Source: Bacteroidota bacterium
GTDB taxonomy: Bacteria > Bacteroidota > Bacteroidia > Bacteroidales > Rikenellaceae
Length of the DNA: 36,539 nt
Direction of reading: 5' to 3'
Assembly (NCBI GenBank): GCA_023443765.1
Contig: JAEZTA010000151.1
Span: 1 to 36,539 of the forward strand
The notes under the pieces were generated by a model. That model did no database searches. It saw only the letters and a program-made list of their open reading frames with translations, and was not told where the DNA came from. This document shows positions 21,952 through 29,934 of this stretch, piece by piece; position 1 is the stretch's first letter; each line of letters opens with the position of its first letter. The position numbers and the translations under genes were made by a program.

Positions 21952-21996
21952 CAAAAGCACGCCCCAGACATCCGGAGCGCGTTTTTATCCGGACAG
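21952..21996 (-). terminator. imperfect terminator after ridA
   Basis: On the minus strand ACGC-GC-TCC pairs imperfectly with GGGGCGTGC, and T-rich tracts lie on both sides (GCTTTTGCTTTTTTT downstream). Stem has a two-base bulge. Between ridA and nrdJ. Confidence 0.4.
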
Positions 21997-22002
21997 CGAT
22001 CC

Positions 22003-22377
22003 TTATTTCGCCGCGACGGCGTCGATTTCGACCAGCGCGCCCATCGGCAGCGCGGCGACTTCGTAGCACATGCGGGCCGGCATGCGGTCGGTGAAGAATT
22101 CGGCGTAGACGGCATTCATGGCGGCAAAATCGCCGATCGACTGCAACAGGACCGTGGTTTTCACCACGTCGGAATAATCGTATCCGGCTTCGCGGAGAAT
22201 GTGACCGAGGTTCGTGAGCGACTGGCGCGTCTGGGCTTCGACGCCTTCGGCCATCTTACCCGTCGCAGCGTCGATCGGAAGCTGTCCCGAGACATAGAGT
22301 GCACCGCCGGCCTCGACAGCCTGCGAATAGGGGCCCACGGCTTTGGGCGCATAGGGTGATGCGATGATCGTTTTCAT
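22003..22377 (-). CDS. ridA: RidA-family reactive intermediate deaminase
   Basis: 124 aa, full length. Hydrolyses reactive 2-aminoacrylate and related enamines or imines released by PLP enzymes such as threonine dehydratase; trimer. Typical motifs: PYSQAV, YVSGQLPID, NLGHILREAGYDYSDVVKTT and PARMCYEVAALPMGALVEID with the substrate-binding Arg and Glu. The longer frame (to 22431) adds 18 atypical residues, so MKTIIASPYAPKA is the start. Minus-strand boxes TACCTTTG (22475-22468) and TACTTTTA (22455-22448) are candidate promoters with leaders of 70-90 bases. Confidence 0.93.
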   Translation of the reverse strand: MKTIIASPYAPKAVGPYSQAVEAGGALYVSGQLPIDAATGKMAEGVEAQTRQSLTNLGHILREAGYDYSDVVKTTVLLQSIGDFAAMNAVYAEFFTDRMPARMCYEVAALPMGALVEIDAVAAK

Positions 22378-22467
22378 AGATATAAGGTTTAAAAAGCCGG
22401 GCGGGCACAAAACCGGACTGCGTTGGCGCACGGCGCCTTCCGACTTATAAAAGTATTATTATGACAC

Positions 22468-22475
22468 CAAAGGTA
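22468..22475 (-). promoter_or_regulatory. candidate ridA -7 box
   Basis: TACCTTTG on the minus strand, a full match to TAnnTTTG, about 90 bases before ATG 22377. Twelve bases from the divergent lipoprotein box. The leader can form GGCGC/GCGCC (22425-22437). Confidence 0.45.
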
Positions 22476-22487
22476 CGATTAATTCCC

Positions 22488-22495
22488 TATATTTG
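22488..22495 (+). promoter_or_regulatory. -7 box of META lipoprotein gene
   Basis: TATATTTG, full match, 24 bases before the chosen ATG 22520. An out-of-frame ATG-ATA-TAA mini-frame at 22500 lies at the expected transcript start. Confidence 0.6.
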
Positions 22496-22519
22496 CGGTA
22501 TGATATAAATGGAAAAACG

Positions 22520-22948
22520 ATGAAGATTTTAATCAAAATTGCGATAGTCGCTGTCGCTGCGGCCCTTATGGCCGGATGCTGCAACTGCCGCTCCTACCAG
22601 AAAAAGACCCGCCGTCCGCTGGTGGGGACCGAGTGGCAGCTGATCCAGCTCGGCGGCAAGGCAGTCAAGCCCGAAGAGGGAAAGTTCACGATCACGCTGC
22701 TCGCCGAGAACAACCGTCTGGCGGGCGTCGGAGCCTGCAACCGCCTGATGGGCACCTATAAAACCGATGAAAAACGCTCGCTGAAGTTCGGCCCCCTGGC
22801 CTCGACGATGATGGCCTGCCCGGGCATGGAGCAGGAGGATGCCTTCACCAAGGCGCTCGAATCCGTGACCCATTACGACATGGACGGCCCGATGCTGTTG
22901 CTGCTGAGCGACGGCGAACTGCGCGCCGTGTTCCAGGCCAAACCGTAA
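22520..22948 (+). CDS. META (HslJ-like) domain lipoprotein
   Basis: 142 aa. Lipoprotein signal with lipobox LMAGC, lipidated Cys at residue 20. The mature part is a META domain as in heat-shock protein HslJ: LVGTEWQLIQLGGK, LAGVGACNRLMGTY, FGPLASTMMACPGMEQEDAF, ending in LLLLSDGELRAVF. The paired Cys in GACN and MACPG are family hallmarks. Envelope location; HslJ is linked to novobiocin resistance and stress in enteric bacteria, but no function is proven here. Its stop overlaps the next start by one base (TAATG). Confidence 0.85.
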   Translation: MKILIKIAIVAVAAALMAGCCNCRSYQKKTRRPLVGTEWQLIQLGGKAVKPEEGKFTITLLAENNRLAGVGACNRLMGTYKTDEKRSLKFGPLASTMMACPGMEQEDAFTKALESVTHYDMDGPMLLLLSDGELRAVFQAKP

Positions 22949-23394
22949 TGACGATCAGAACGATCGGCTGCACGCTCGTTCTGCTTGCCGGCTCTGCTTG
23001 GGCGGCCTTCGGGCAGGAGAATGCTACGGCAGAGCGACCGCAGGCCCAGGTCTCCATTTTCCGCGATTCGCTTCGCCTGATACACTGCGACACGCCGCCC
23101 CTGTTCCGGAAAGACGACATCCGAACATTCCGCAAATGGGTGAACGAACAGGTCCGAAATGTCCGGGTCGTCATCGGATGCCCGCCCTTTCCACCCCGCG
23201 TGGTGGTTTCGTTCGTGATCGACACGACGGGGCGTCTGACCGACATCCGCATTCTGCAAACGCCCGACAGCAGTCTGTCCGCCGAGGCGGTCCGGGCACT
23301 GAAAAGCTCCCCTTGCTGGAAGCCGGGAGAGCTAAACGGGCGAAAAGTTCCCGTAAAAATAGTGCTTCCCGTGGACTTCGGCACATCCAATTAA
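22948..23394 (+). CDS. small TonB-C-like periplasmic protein
   Basis: 148 aa with a signal peptide (about 1-22, ending AFGQ). The second half, VVVSFVIDTTGRLTDIRIL followed by LSAEAVRALKSSPCWKPGELNGRKVPVKIVLPV, has the beta-alpha-beta pattern of the TonB C-terminal domain: the V-x-F-x-I-D-x-x-G strand, the A-V-R-A-L helix and the W-x-P-G...G-x-x-V-P-V end. It lacks the transmembrane anchor and Pro-rich linker of true TonB, so it cannot transduce energy alone. Single Cys pair possible. Co-transcribed with the META lipoprotein. Confidence 0.75.
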   Translation: MTIRTIGCTLVLLAGSAWAAFGQENATAERPQAQVSIFRDSLRLIHCDTPPLFRKDDIRTFRKWVNEQVRNVRVVIGCPPFPPRVVVSFVIDTTGRLTDIRILQTPDSSLSAEAVRALKSSPCWKPGELNGRKVPVKIVLPVDFGTSN

Positions 23395-23427
23395 AAAAAG
23401 GACCTGCGTTAAACGCCGGTCCTTTTT
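23395..23427. terminator. bidirectional terminator
   Basis: AAAAAGGACC (23395-23404) pairs with GGTCCTTTTT (23418-23427); inner GCG/CGC pairs extend it. Between convergent TonB-C-like and mdh genes. Confidence 0.88.
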
Positions 23428-23448
23428 GCTTCAACGATTCCGCGCCGC

Positions 23449-24453
23449 TTAACGCAGGTGCGGATTCAGGCGGCCCCACTCGTCGACGGGCGGGAGGATG
23501 CCCATCGAGATCACCTCGTCGCGCAGCTTGCAAAGGTGCTCGTAGCTCTCCGTGAGTTTCTTGTGCTCGTCGGCCGTGCCCTGCACGTTCTTATACGAAA
23601 CGCCCTCCTTCGTGATAGCAGTTTCCATCGCCATCAGGATGTGTTTGAACTCGTCGTTATGGACGAACACGCCGGCCGGGTAGTCGAACGGCTTGCCGCC
23701 CATGGCCGCTGCGATCATGCAGATCGAGAGGTAGGCCGGGCTTTGGAACGACGAACGGCCGCGCAGGTCGATGATGTGCTTGCCACCCTGGATCACCCGC
23801 TGCTGCAGGTCGGCCCAGTCGCCTTCAGGCATCTCCTTGCCGATCAGCGACGAAAGGGGTTTTCCGGCGATGAGCGTCGTCGAAGCGAAGACCGCCATCT
23901 GCTCGCCGTGGCCGCCGTAGGTACGGCAGTTGCGGATTTCGTCGGGCGAGATTTTGAAGTATTTGGCCAGTTCCGAACGCAGGCGCGTGGAGTCCAGTGC
24001 CGCGAGAGTCGAAACCTGCGAGGGTTTCAGGCCTGCATAGATCAGCGTAATGAGGCCCGTGATGTCGGCGGGGTTGAAGACCACCACGACGTGTTTCACG
24101 TTCGGGCAACAGGCCTTGATGTCCTTGCCGAACTGCGCGGCGATCTCGGCGTTGCCCTTCAGCAGGTCTTCGCGCGTCATGCCGGCCTTGCGGGCAGCAC
24201 CGCCCGACGATACGACGTAAGCCGCATCGGAGAGCGCCTCCCTGATATCGGTCGTCCACGTGATGTTCACCCCCTCGAAGGCGCAGTGGAAAAGTTCCTC
24301 AGCCACGCCCTCCAGCGCCGGTCCGTAGGGATCGTAAAGGCAAATGTTCGGTGTCAGGCGCATCATCAGCGCCGTCTGTGCCATGTTCGAGCCGATCATG
24401 CCGGCTGCACCCACGTTGGTGAGTTTCTCGTTCGTTACAAAATCCATACGCAT
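23449..24453 (-). CDS. mdh: malate dehydrogenase (lactate/malate dehydrogenase family)
   Basis: 334 aa NAD-dependent enzyme interconverting malate and oxaloacetate. Rossmann motif VGAAGMIGSN (14-23), Asp41 at the NAD-ribose position, mobile-loop Arg near 88-94, Asn127 in VFNPAD, Asp154/Arg157 in LDSTRLR and catalytic His182 in GGHGEQ. In Bacteroidota this branch runs with fumarase in the reductive path from oxaloacetate to succinate. ATG 24453 is chosen; ATG 24447 is possible. Malate rather than lactate specificity is inferred from the family. Confidence 0.87.
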   Translation of the reverse strand: MRMDFVTNEKLTNVGAAGMIGSNMAQTALMMRLTPNICLYDPYGPALEGVAEELFHCAFEGVNITWTTDIREALSDAAYVVSSGGAARKAGMTREDLLKGNAEIAAQFGKDIKACCPNVKHVVVVFNPADITGLITLIYAGLKPSQVSTLAALDSTRLRSELAKYFKISPDEIRNCRTYGGHGEQMAVFASTTLIAGKPLSSLIGKEMPEGDWADLQQRVIQGGKHIIDLRGRSSFQSPAYLSICMIAAAMGGKPFDYPAGVFVHNDEFKHILMAMETAITKEGVSYKNVQGTADEHKKLTESYEHLCKLRDEVISMGILPPVDEWGRLNPHLR

Positions 24454-24470
24454 CTGTTTTTATTGAAATA

Positions 24471-24486
24471 CCTGCAAAAATGCAGG
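24471..24486 (-). terminator. short hairpin after recR
   Basis: CCTGCA (24471-24476) pairs with TGCAGG (24481-24486) around four A. T content after it on the minus strand is modest, so it is a weak terminator candidate between recR and mdh. Confidence 0.35.
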
Positions 24487-24514
24487 TCGTTTTCCCTATT
24501 TGCCGGTAAGCGGG

Positions 24515-25111
24515 TTATTCAATTTCGCGCCGGTTCATCAACGCGTGGGTGATCGTCAGTTCGTCGACATACTCCAACTCGTCGCCGAAGCCGATACCGC
24601 GGGCGATCGACGTAACCTTCAGTTCCGGGAACTGCCGCAGGCGGTTCATCAGGTAGAAGAGCGTCGTTTCCCCCTCGACCGAGGTCGAGATGGCGATGAT
24701 CACCTCCTTTACGCCGCCGCGGGCGATGCGCTCGCACAGCAGGTCGATCTTCAGGTCCGAGGGCGAAATGCCCTGCATCGGAGAGATGACGCCTCCCAGC
24801 ACGTGGTACATTCCCCGGTACTGGCGCGTATTCTCGACCGACAGCACGTCGGCAACCTGCTCCACGACGCAGATCGTAGCGTGGTCCCGTTCGCGGTCGG
24901 CGCAGATCGGGCAGACCTCCTCGTCCGAGAGGTTGTTGCACTGCGAGCAGTAGCGGACTTCGTTGCGGAAACGGTCGATGCTCGAAGTCATATCGGCCAC
25001 CGAATCCCGCTCCATACGCAGAATGTGGATAGCCAGGCGCAACGCCGTGCGGCGTCCCACGCCCGGGAGCTTCGAGAGCTCGCCGACGACATCCTGTAAA
25101 AGTTTCGACAT
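24515..25111 (-). CDS. recR: recombination mediator protein RecR
   Basis: 198 aa. Forms a DNA-clamping ring that acts with RecO (and RecF) to load RecA. Helix-hairpin-helix LPGVGRRTALRLAIHIL (15-31), C4 zinc finger with Cys55, Cys58, Cys67 and Cys70, then the Toprim domain (about 79-175: VVEQVADVLSVE, ISTSVEGE, RGIGFGDELEYVD). Its ATG directly abuts the batE stop (TAAATG), so it is translated from the batD-batE message. Confidence 0.95.
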   Translation of the reverse strand: MSKLLQDVVGELSKLPGVGRRTALRLAIHILRMERDSVADMTSSIDRFRNEVRYCSQCNNLSDEEVCPICADRERDHATICVVEQVADVLSVENTRQYRGMYHVLGGVISPMQGISPSDLKIDLLCERIARGGVKEVIIAISTSVEGETTLFYLMNRLRQFPELKVTSIARGIGFGDELEYVDELTITHALMNRREIE

Positions 25112-25930
25112 TTAAATCGTTTCGATCGTTCTGGATTCGAGCCACCCTTTCTTACCATCGGCAATGGTGATTTCGCACCAGTTGTCGAGGCTGTTGGTGA
25201 TTCCGACGAGCGTCCCTTCGTGCAGCACGAAGAGGTCCGTCGCCGACTTGTCGGGAGAGCTCTTCACGGCGGTCGAGGCTGCCATGACGACGGCCTGTGT
25301 GCGGTCGAGCATCTCGCGCCGCTCGCCCATGGCGAACCAGCTCGTCAGCATGAAGACCGCCACCGCAACGAGGGTCCCGTAGAATCCCGTCTTGCGCAAC
25401 GACAAACGCTGTGCCAAGAGGTAGGCCAGGAACAACGCGAGAGCAAAAACCAGCGCCCCGAGCGAGAAGAGGCTCCACGCCGTGCAACTCATCAGGTGAC
25501 GCACGTCGCGCATCCATTCGGTGAAGAAAAATTCGGGTATCTGCTCGATGTTGTCCTTCGTACGGGCCTCGGCGACACTCAGGTTATAGCGAATGTCGTC
25601 GTTGCCAGGAGCCAGCCGCAGGGCCCGGTGGTAGAAAAGTATCGACCGGCCCAACTGCCCCTCCTTGAAATAGGCGTTGGCCAGGTTGTAGTAGAGTTTC
25701 ATGGAACTCAGCCCGCGGGCCAGAATCTGATCGTAGAACTCCGCGGCGGCATGGAAGTCGCCGTTGATGTAGGCCGTGTTGGCACGGTCCCACAACTGGT
25801 CGGGCGACATCTCGGCCGCAGTTTCCGGAGCCGTTGCGACGGCGGGCTGCGCCAGCGTGTCGGCTCCCTCCTGCGCATGGGCGCAGAGAATGCCGGACAG
25901 CAATATAAGGAATAGGGTCAATCGCTTCAT
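25112..25930 (-). CDS. batE: BatE (TPR and SH3-domain membrane protein)
   Basis: 272 aa. Signal peptide (1-19), TPR repeats at about 44-110 (LWDRANTAYINGDFHAAAEFY, then LYYNLANAYFKEGQLGRSI), two membrane spans (about 148-173 and 182-200), and a bacterial SH3-like end (about 212-270: WCEITIADGKKGWLESRTIE). This layout is that of BatE of the Bacteroides aerotolerance (bat) operon. Biochemical role unknown; thought to form a periplasmic complex with other Bat proteins. The longer open frame upstream of 25930 overlaps batD and is not used. Five bases after the batD stop. Confidence 0.85.
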   Translation of the reverse strand: MKRLTLFLILLSGILCAHAQEGADTLAQPAVATAPETAAEMSPDQLWDRANTAYINGDFHAAAEFYDQILARGLSSMKLYYNLANAYFKEGQLGRSILFYHRALRLAPGNDDIRYNLSVAEARTKDNIEQIPEFFFTEWMRDVRHLMSCTAWSLFSLGALVFALALFLAYLLAQRLSLRKTGFYGTLVAVAVFMLTSWFAMGERREMLDRTQAVVMAASTAVKSSPDKSATDLFVLHEGTLVGITNSLDNWCEITIADGKKGWLESRTIETI

Positions 25931-25935
25931 AACAC

Positions 25936-27804
25936 TTATCGTTTTATCACCGATTCGATACGCGAGATCAGGTTTACGCCCTCTGAATAGACATCGTGCA
26001 TGCGGGCCGACTCGACGGGCGAGTACTGCGCCTCGTCGCACTGGGTGATGATGGCCGTGAAACGCTGCGAATCCTCGGACGAAACACCCCGCTTGTGCAA
26101 CTCCTCGCGGACGTTCTCCTTCGTGAGGTTGGCCACCGGGATGTTGAACTTGTCGCTCATGTAGCCCCACAGCGCGCGGAGCATCTCTTCATAAAAGGCG
26201 TGGCGGTTCTGCTCCTCCATGTAGCCTTTGGCGGCACGGAAACGCTGCACAGCGACTTTATTGGCCCTTTTACCGCGCACGAGGGCGACGTTCTGCGACT
26301 CGCGTATCTGTTTGCGCAGGGCTATGTAGATCATCGTAAAGATCACCAGCACACCCAGCAGCAGAATCCAGTAAGCGGCGCTGAAAATGAACGGGACACG
26401 CTCGGAACGCAGTTGCGCCCCGCCCAGCTTGATGAAGCGGATGTCCTGTCCCAGCATCTTCACCTCCTCCTTCGACATACCGCGGCCCTGCATCACCACG
26501 GCATCGCCGCCGCCATGTACGTCGGGCGTGATGTCGAGCGTCAGCGGCTTCGAACGGAGCGTCACGTACTGCACCCGCTGGGGGTCGAAGTAGGTGAACT
26601 CGATGGGTTCGATGTCGTAAGTGCCCTCGGCACGCGCGATGAAGGGGTATTCGAACTGGCGGTAACCGGAAATACCGGTCGAGGCCGTATTGATCGACTC
26701 GGTGGTCTTGACGTTATACTGCTCGAACGAGGTGGGCAGCAGCAGTTTGGGAGCCTGCACGAAGGTCAGGTTGCCCGTACCGGAAATTTTGACCGTAAAG
26801 GTCGCGCCCGAGTTGGCAGCAATGCGGTCTGCAGGCGGCTGCGTATCCATCGTGAAACTGCCCACGGCGCCGCTGAAGCTGGAGGGAGCGCCCGACGGAA
26901 GCGGCTTGACCGTCACCGTCGCCCGCTGGCTCTGCACCTTGCGCGGCACGTTGAACACCTCGCGGCCACCCCCGAAGAAGGGATCGGCGTTGCGGCTCTG
27001 CACCACGACCTGCGCCACGACGGTCATGTCCACGGGGTCAATCGTGAGCGAGCCGACCTGCTGCGGATAGAGCAGATAGTCGTACAGCACGCGCGTCTCG
27101 TAAACTTTACCATTATAAGTTTCGCGGCCCACACGGGCTCCATTGGGGTCGGTGAGGTCCTGCGACCAGAATCCGTTGAACGACGGGGCCGACTCGGGAA
27201 CGATGTTGACATAGGGAACCCGCGTATAGAGCTTGAAAGCCACATGCAGCGGCTCGTTCTTATACACGGACGACCGCGAAACCACCGCCCGGAGCAGAAT
27301 ATCGTCTTTGGCGACCTGGCCCTGAGCATCGGCCTGGGCATTGTCGGAACGGCCTGAACCGCCCTGCTGCTGTTGCTGCCGGGGCCGGGAGCCCTCGCCT
27401 TCACCCTCGTTCACGATCTCGATCGGCAGCGGCTTGGTCCGGTAGGTCGTACCGCCCACCTTGGCCTCCGCAGCGCCGACCGTCACGTTGCCCGCCGCCT
27501 GGGGCAGCAGTACGTAGGTGATGCCGTAGCTGAAACTTTTGGTGATCGAGCCGTTGACATACTGCACCGACGAACCGGTCGATACGCTCGGCCCGGCGAT
27601 CACGTCGAAGCCTTCGAACGAAGGCGCCTTGAAAGTATTGGCGTCGGGCTCGGCATTCAGCGTGAACTCCACGCGGAAAGCCTCGCCGACGGCAACCATC
27701 AGCGGCGAACTGGCCTCAAACGTGACCTTCTCGGCAGCGGATGCCGAGAAGATCGCCAGCACGAAGAGTGCCGTCAGGGATATTTTTGCAACAAAATCTT
27801 TCAT
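25936..27804 (-). CDS. batD: BatD (BatD/oxygen-tolerance family membrane protein)
   Basis: 622 aa. Signal peptide MKDFVAKISLTALFVLAIFS to about Ala23, then a large periplasmic part of beta-sandwich repeats (VTFEASSPLMVAVGEAFRV and NEPLHVAFKLYT mark two of them), a Gln/Gly-rich spacer near 150-165, one membrane span at about 455-477 (YWILLLGVLVIFTMIYI) and a cytoplasmic helical tail. This is the BatD pattern. BatD normally follows moxR, a DUF58 gene and batA/B/C; none lies within the 9 kb upstream here. First gene of a batD-batE-recR unit. Confidence 0.87.
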   Translation of the reverse strand: MKDFVAKISLTALFVLAIFSASAAEKVTFEASSPLMVAVGEAFRVEFTLNAEPDANTFKAPSFEGFDVIAGPSVSTGSSVQYVNGSITKSFSYGITYVLLPQAAGNVTVGAAEAKVGGTTYRTKPLPIEIVNEGEGEGSRPRQQQQQGGSGRSDNAQADAQGQVAKDDILLRAVVSRSSVYKNEPLHVAFKLYTRVPYVNIVPESAPSFNGFWSQDLTDPNGARVGRETYNGKVYETRVLYDYLLYPQQVGSLTIDPVDMTVVAQVVVQSRNADPFFGGGREVFNVPRKVQSQRATVTVKPLPSGAPSSFSGAVGSFTMDTQPPADRIAANSGATFTVKISGTGNLTFVQAPKLLLPTSFEQYNVKTTESINTASTGISGYRQFEYPFIARAEGTYDIEPIEFTYFDPQRVQYVTLRSKPLTLDITPDVHGGGDAVVMQGRGMSKEEVKMLGQDIRFIKLGGAQLRSERVPFIFSAAYWILLLGVLVIFTMIYIALRKQIRESQNVALVRGKRANKVAVQRFRAAKGYMEEQNRHAFYEEMLRALWGYMSDKFNIPVANLTKENVREELHKRGVSSEDSQRFTAIITQCDEAQYSPVESARMHDVYSEGVNLISRIESVIKR

Positions 27805-27993
27805 CACAAAACAAAGCGATATGTCCAATCTATTTTGCAGCGCAACCCCGTACCTGCCGGTCGTTGTCGCCGCTTATAGCGTCGTTTACAAATCTGACTC
27901 CACCCTAAACCCCGCCCTTAGGAGGGGCTTGTCGCGACGCAACCGGAATTTCGTCCGGATTATCCGCCGGAGTCCAGGCCTCACGATAATCGG

Positions 27994-28030
27994 GTAAAAT
28001 CTCTTGTACGATTTTACAACGTAAAGTCGT
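27994..28030. repeat. three-arm inverted repeat, mutually exclusive hairpins
   Basis: GTAAAATC (27994-28001) pairs with GATTTTAC (28010-28017). The same middle arm, as ACGATTTTAC (28008-28017), pairs with GTAAAGTCGT (28021-28030) with one T-G pair. Only one stem can form at a time. Confidence 0.6.
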
Positions 28031-28042
28031 GCCCTTTAGTAT

Positions 28043-28056
28043 ATCCGCGAACGGAT
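28043..28056 (-). terminator. hairpin just after fumarase
   Basis: On the minus strand ATCCG-TTCG-CGGAT, a five-bp stem with a UUCG loop, two bases after the stop codon. No T-tract follows; weak terminator or mRNA 3' end stabiliser. Confidence 0.4.
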
Positions 28057-28057
28057 T

Positions 28058-29671
28058 TTAGTGTTTGAAATCGGCGAAAAAATCGTTGCCCTTGTCATCG
28101 ACGATGATGAACGCAGGGAAGTTTTCGACGTAAATCTTACGCACGGCCTCCATGCCCAGTTCGGGGAAGTCCACGACCTCGACCGACTTGATCGAGTTCT
28201 TGGCAAGGATCGCAGCCGGGCCGCCGATCGAACCGAGGTAGAAACCGCCGTGTTTCTTGCAGGCGTCGGTCACCTGCTGCGTACGGTTGCCCTTGGCCAC
28301 CATCACCAGCGAACCGCCCTGCGACTGGAACAGATCGACATAGGGGTCCATACGTCCGGCCGTCGTGGGGCCGAACGAACCCGAAGCCATGCCCTGCGGC
28401 GTCTTGGCCGGGCCGGCGTAGTAAACCGGGTGCTTCTTGAAATACTCGGGCATCGGCTTGCCTTCGTCGAGCATCTGCTTGATCTTCGCATGGGCGATGT
28501 CACGGGCCACGATCAGCGTACCGCGCAGGTTCAGGCGCGTCTTGATCGGGTATTTCGTGAGGATCTCACGCACCTTGTCCATGCCCTCGTCGAGGTCGAT
28601 ATCCACAGCGGGCGACATGGCGGGAGCCTGTGCCGGCAGGAAGCGTGCGGGATTCTTTTCGAGCTCTTCGAGGAAGATGCCCGACGGGGTGATCTTGGCC
28701 TTGATGTTACGGTCGGCCGAGCAGCTGACGCCGATGGCCACGGGGCACGAAGCCGCATGGCGCGGAGCGCGGATCACGCGCACGTCGTGCACGAGGTATT
28801 TGCCGCCGAACTGGGCGCCGACACCGCTCTCCTGGCAGATTTTCAGCACCTTCTCCTCCCACTCCAGATCGCGGAAGCAGCGGCCGCCCTCGTTGCCCGA
28901 GGTGGGCAGCTCGTCGAGGTAACCGGCCGAAGCCTTCTTCACCGTCGAGAGGCACATTTCTGCCGACGTACCGCCGATGCAGAGGGCCAGGTGGTAAGGC
29001 GGGCAGGCCGACGTGCCGAGGTCGAAGATATGCTGTTTAATGAATTTCGTGAGCGACTCCTCGTTGAGCAGCGCCTTGGTCTGCTGGTAGAGGAACGTTT
29101 TGTTGGCCGAGCCGCCGCCCTTGGTGATGAACAGGAATTCGTACTCCATGCCGGGCTTGCCGCCGTAGATGTCGATCTGGGCGGGAAGGTTCGTACCGGA
29201 GTTCTTCTCCTCGGTCATCGTCTGCGGAACGACCTGCGAATAGCGCAGGTTGCGGTCCTTATAAGTTTCGTAAACGCCCCGGGAGATGTACTCGGCATCG
29301 TCGGCGCCCGTATAAACGTCCTCGCCCTTATGGCCGATGCAGATGGCCGTGCCGGTATCCTGACAGGTCGGCAGTTCGCCTTCGGCCGAAACGGCCTGGT
29401 TCAGCAGCATCGTGTAGGCCACGAACTTATCGTTGTCGGTGGCTTCGGGGTCTTCGAGGATATTGCGCAGCTTTTCGAGGTGGGCGGCGCGCAGGTAGAA
29501 CGATACGTCGGCATAAGCCTCTTTCGAAAGCAGTTCGAGGCCCTTGGGATCGACCTTGAGGATTTTGCGTCCGTCGCACTCGACGACCTTCACATACTCC
29601 TTCGTCAAAAGACGGTACTTGGTTTTGTCTTCCCCCACGGGGAACGGCTCCTGATAAATAAAGTCTGCCAT
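28058..29671 (-). CDS. class I (iron-sulfur) fumarate hydratase
   Basis: 537 aa, a single-chain class I fumarase with fused alpha and beta parts, converting fumarate and malate reversibly. The three [4Fe-4S] ligands are visible as Cys103 (PTCQDTGT), Cys223 (TSACPPYH) and Cys317 (VSCSADRN), with spacing like the characterised Leishmania class I enzyme. The C-terminal beta domain holds GNRTQQVTDACKKHGGFYLG and MASGSFGPTTAGRMDPYVD. The cluster is oxygen-sensitive, consistent with an anaerobe. Single-gene unit; its leader (about 29672-29780) can form CCCCGG/CCGGGG. It lies between batD and the divergent fba gene. Confidence 0.95.
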   Translation of the reverse strand: MADFIYQEPFPVGEDKTKYRLLTKEYVKVVECDGRKILKVDPKGLELLSKEAYADVSFYLRAAHLEKLRNILEDPEATDNDKFVAYTMLLNQAVSAEGELPTCQDTGTAICIGHKGEDVYTGADDAEYISRGVYETYKDRNLRYSQVVPQTMTEEKNSGTNLPAQIDIYGGKPGMEYEFLFITKGGGSANKTFLYQQTKALLNEESLTKFIKQHIFDLGTSACPPYHLALCIGGTSAEMCLSTVKKASAGYLDELPTSGNEGGRCFRDLEWEEKVLKICQESGVGAQFGGKYLVHDVRVIRAPRHAASCPVAIGVSCSADRNIKAKITPSGIFLEELEKNPARFLPAQAPAMSPAVDIDLDEGMDKVREILTKYPIKTRLNLRGTLIVARDIAHAKIKQMLDEGKPMPEYFKKHPVYYAGPAKTPQGMASGSFGPTTAGRMDPYVDLFQSQGGSLVMVAKGNRTQQVTDACKKHGGFYLGSIGGPAAILAKNSIKSVEVVDFPELGMEAVRKIYVENFPAFIIVDDKGNDFFADFKH

Positions 29672-29882
29672 AGTATTTTATTGTTTGTTATGTGTTTGCT
29701 CTTACCTGCACTCCCCGGAAGGGGCTTAATCGCACGCTGCCGGGGACTGCGCCGCAAAATACAGCCGCATGCCTGCCCGAAAGTCCCCGCAAATTTACAA
29801 AAAACAATCCGGATTGCATAACTATTTCCCGCTTCGTCTGTTATTTTTTTCACAAAAAACGGCTATTATTTAGAATTTTTAG

Positions 29883-29890
29883 TAAATTTG
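29883..29890 (+). promoter_or_regulatory. -7 box of fba
   Basis: TAAATTTG, full match to TAnnTTTG, 44 bases before ATG 29935. The surrounding 29850-29930 is AT-rich; no clear -33 element. Confidence 0.6.
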
Positions 29891-29934
29891 TGCGGTTTTT
29901 TGAGTGCAACAAATTCACTAATAATTCAAATATT

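Larger units (their letters stand above)
27805..28057. other. 253-base intergenic region with inverted repeats
   Basis: No gene seen. Contains a C-rich imperfect stem (27910-27927), a three-arm repeat (27994-28030) and ATCCG-CGAA-CGGAT (28043-28056) just after the fumarase stop. Between fumarase and batD on the minus strand. Confidence 0.6.

Noticed and set aside
25931..26170. Long N-terminal extension of BatE
   Set aside because: It overlaps batD in another frame; the signal peptide at ATG 25930 is the natural start.
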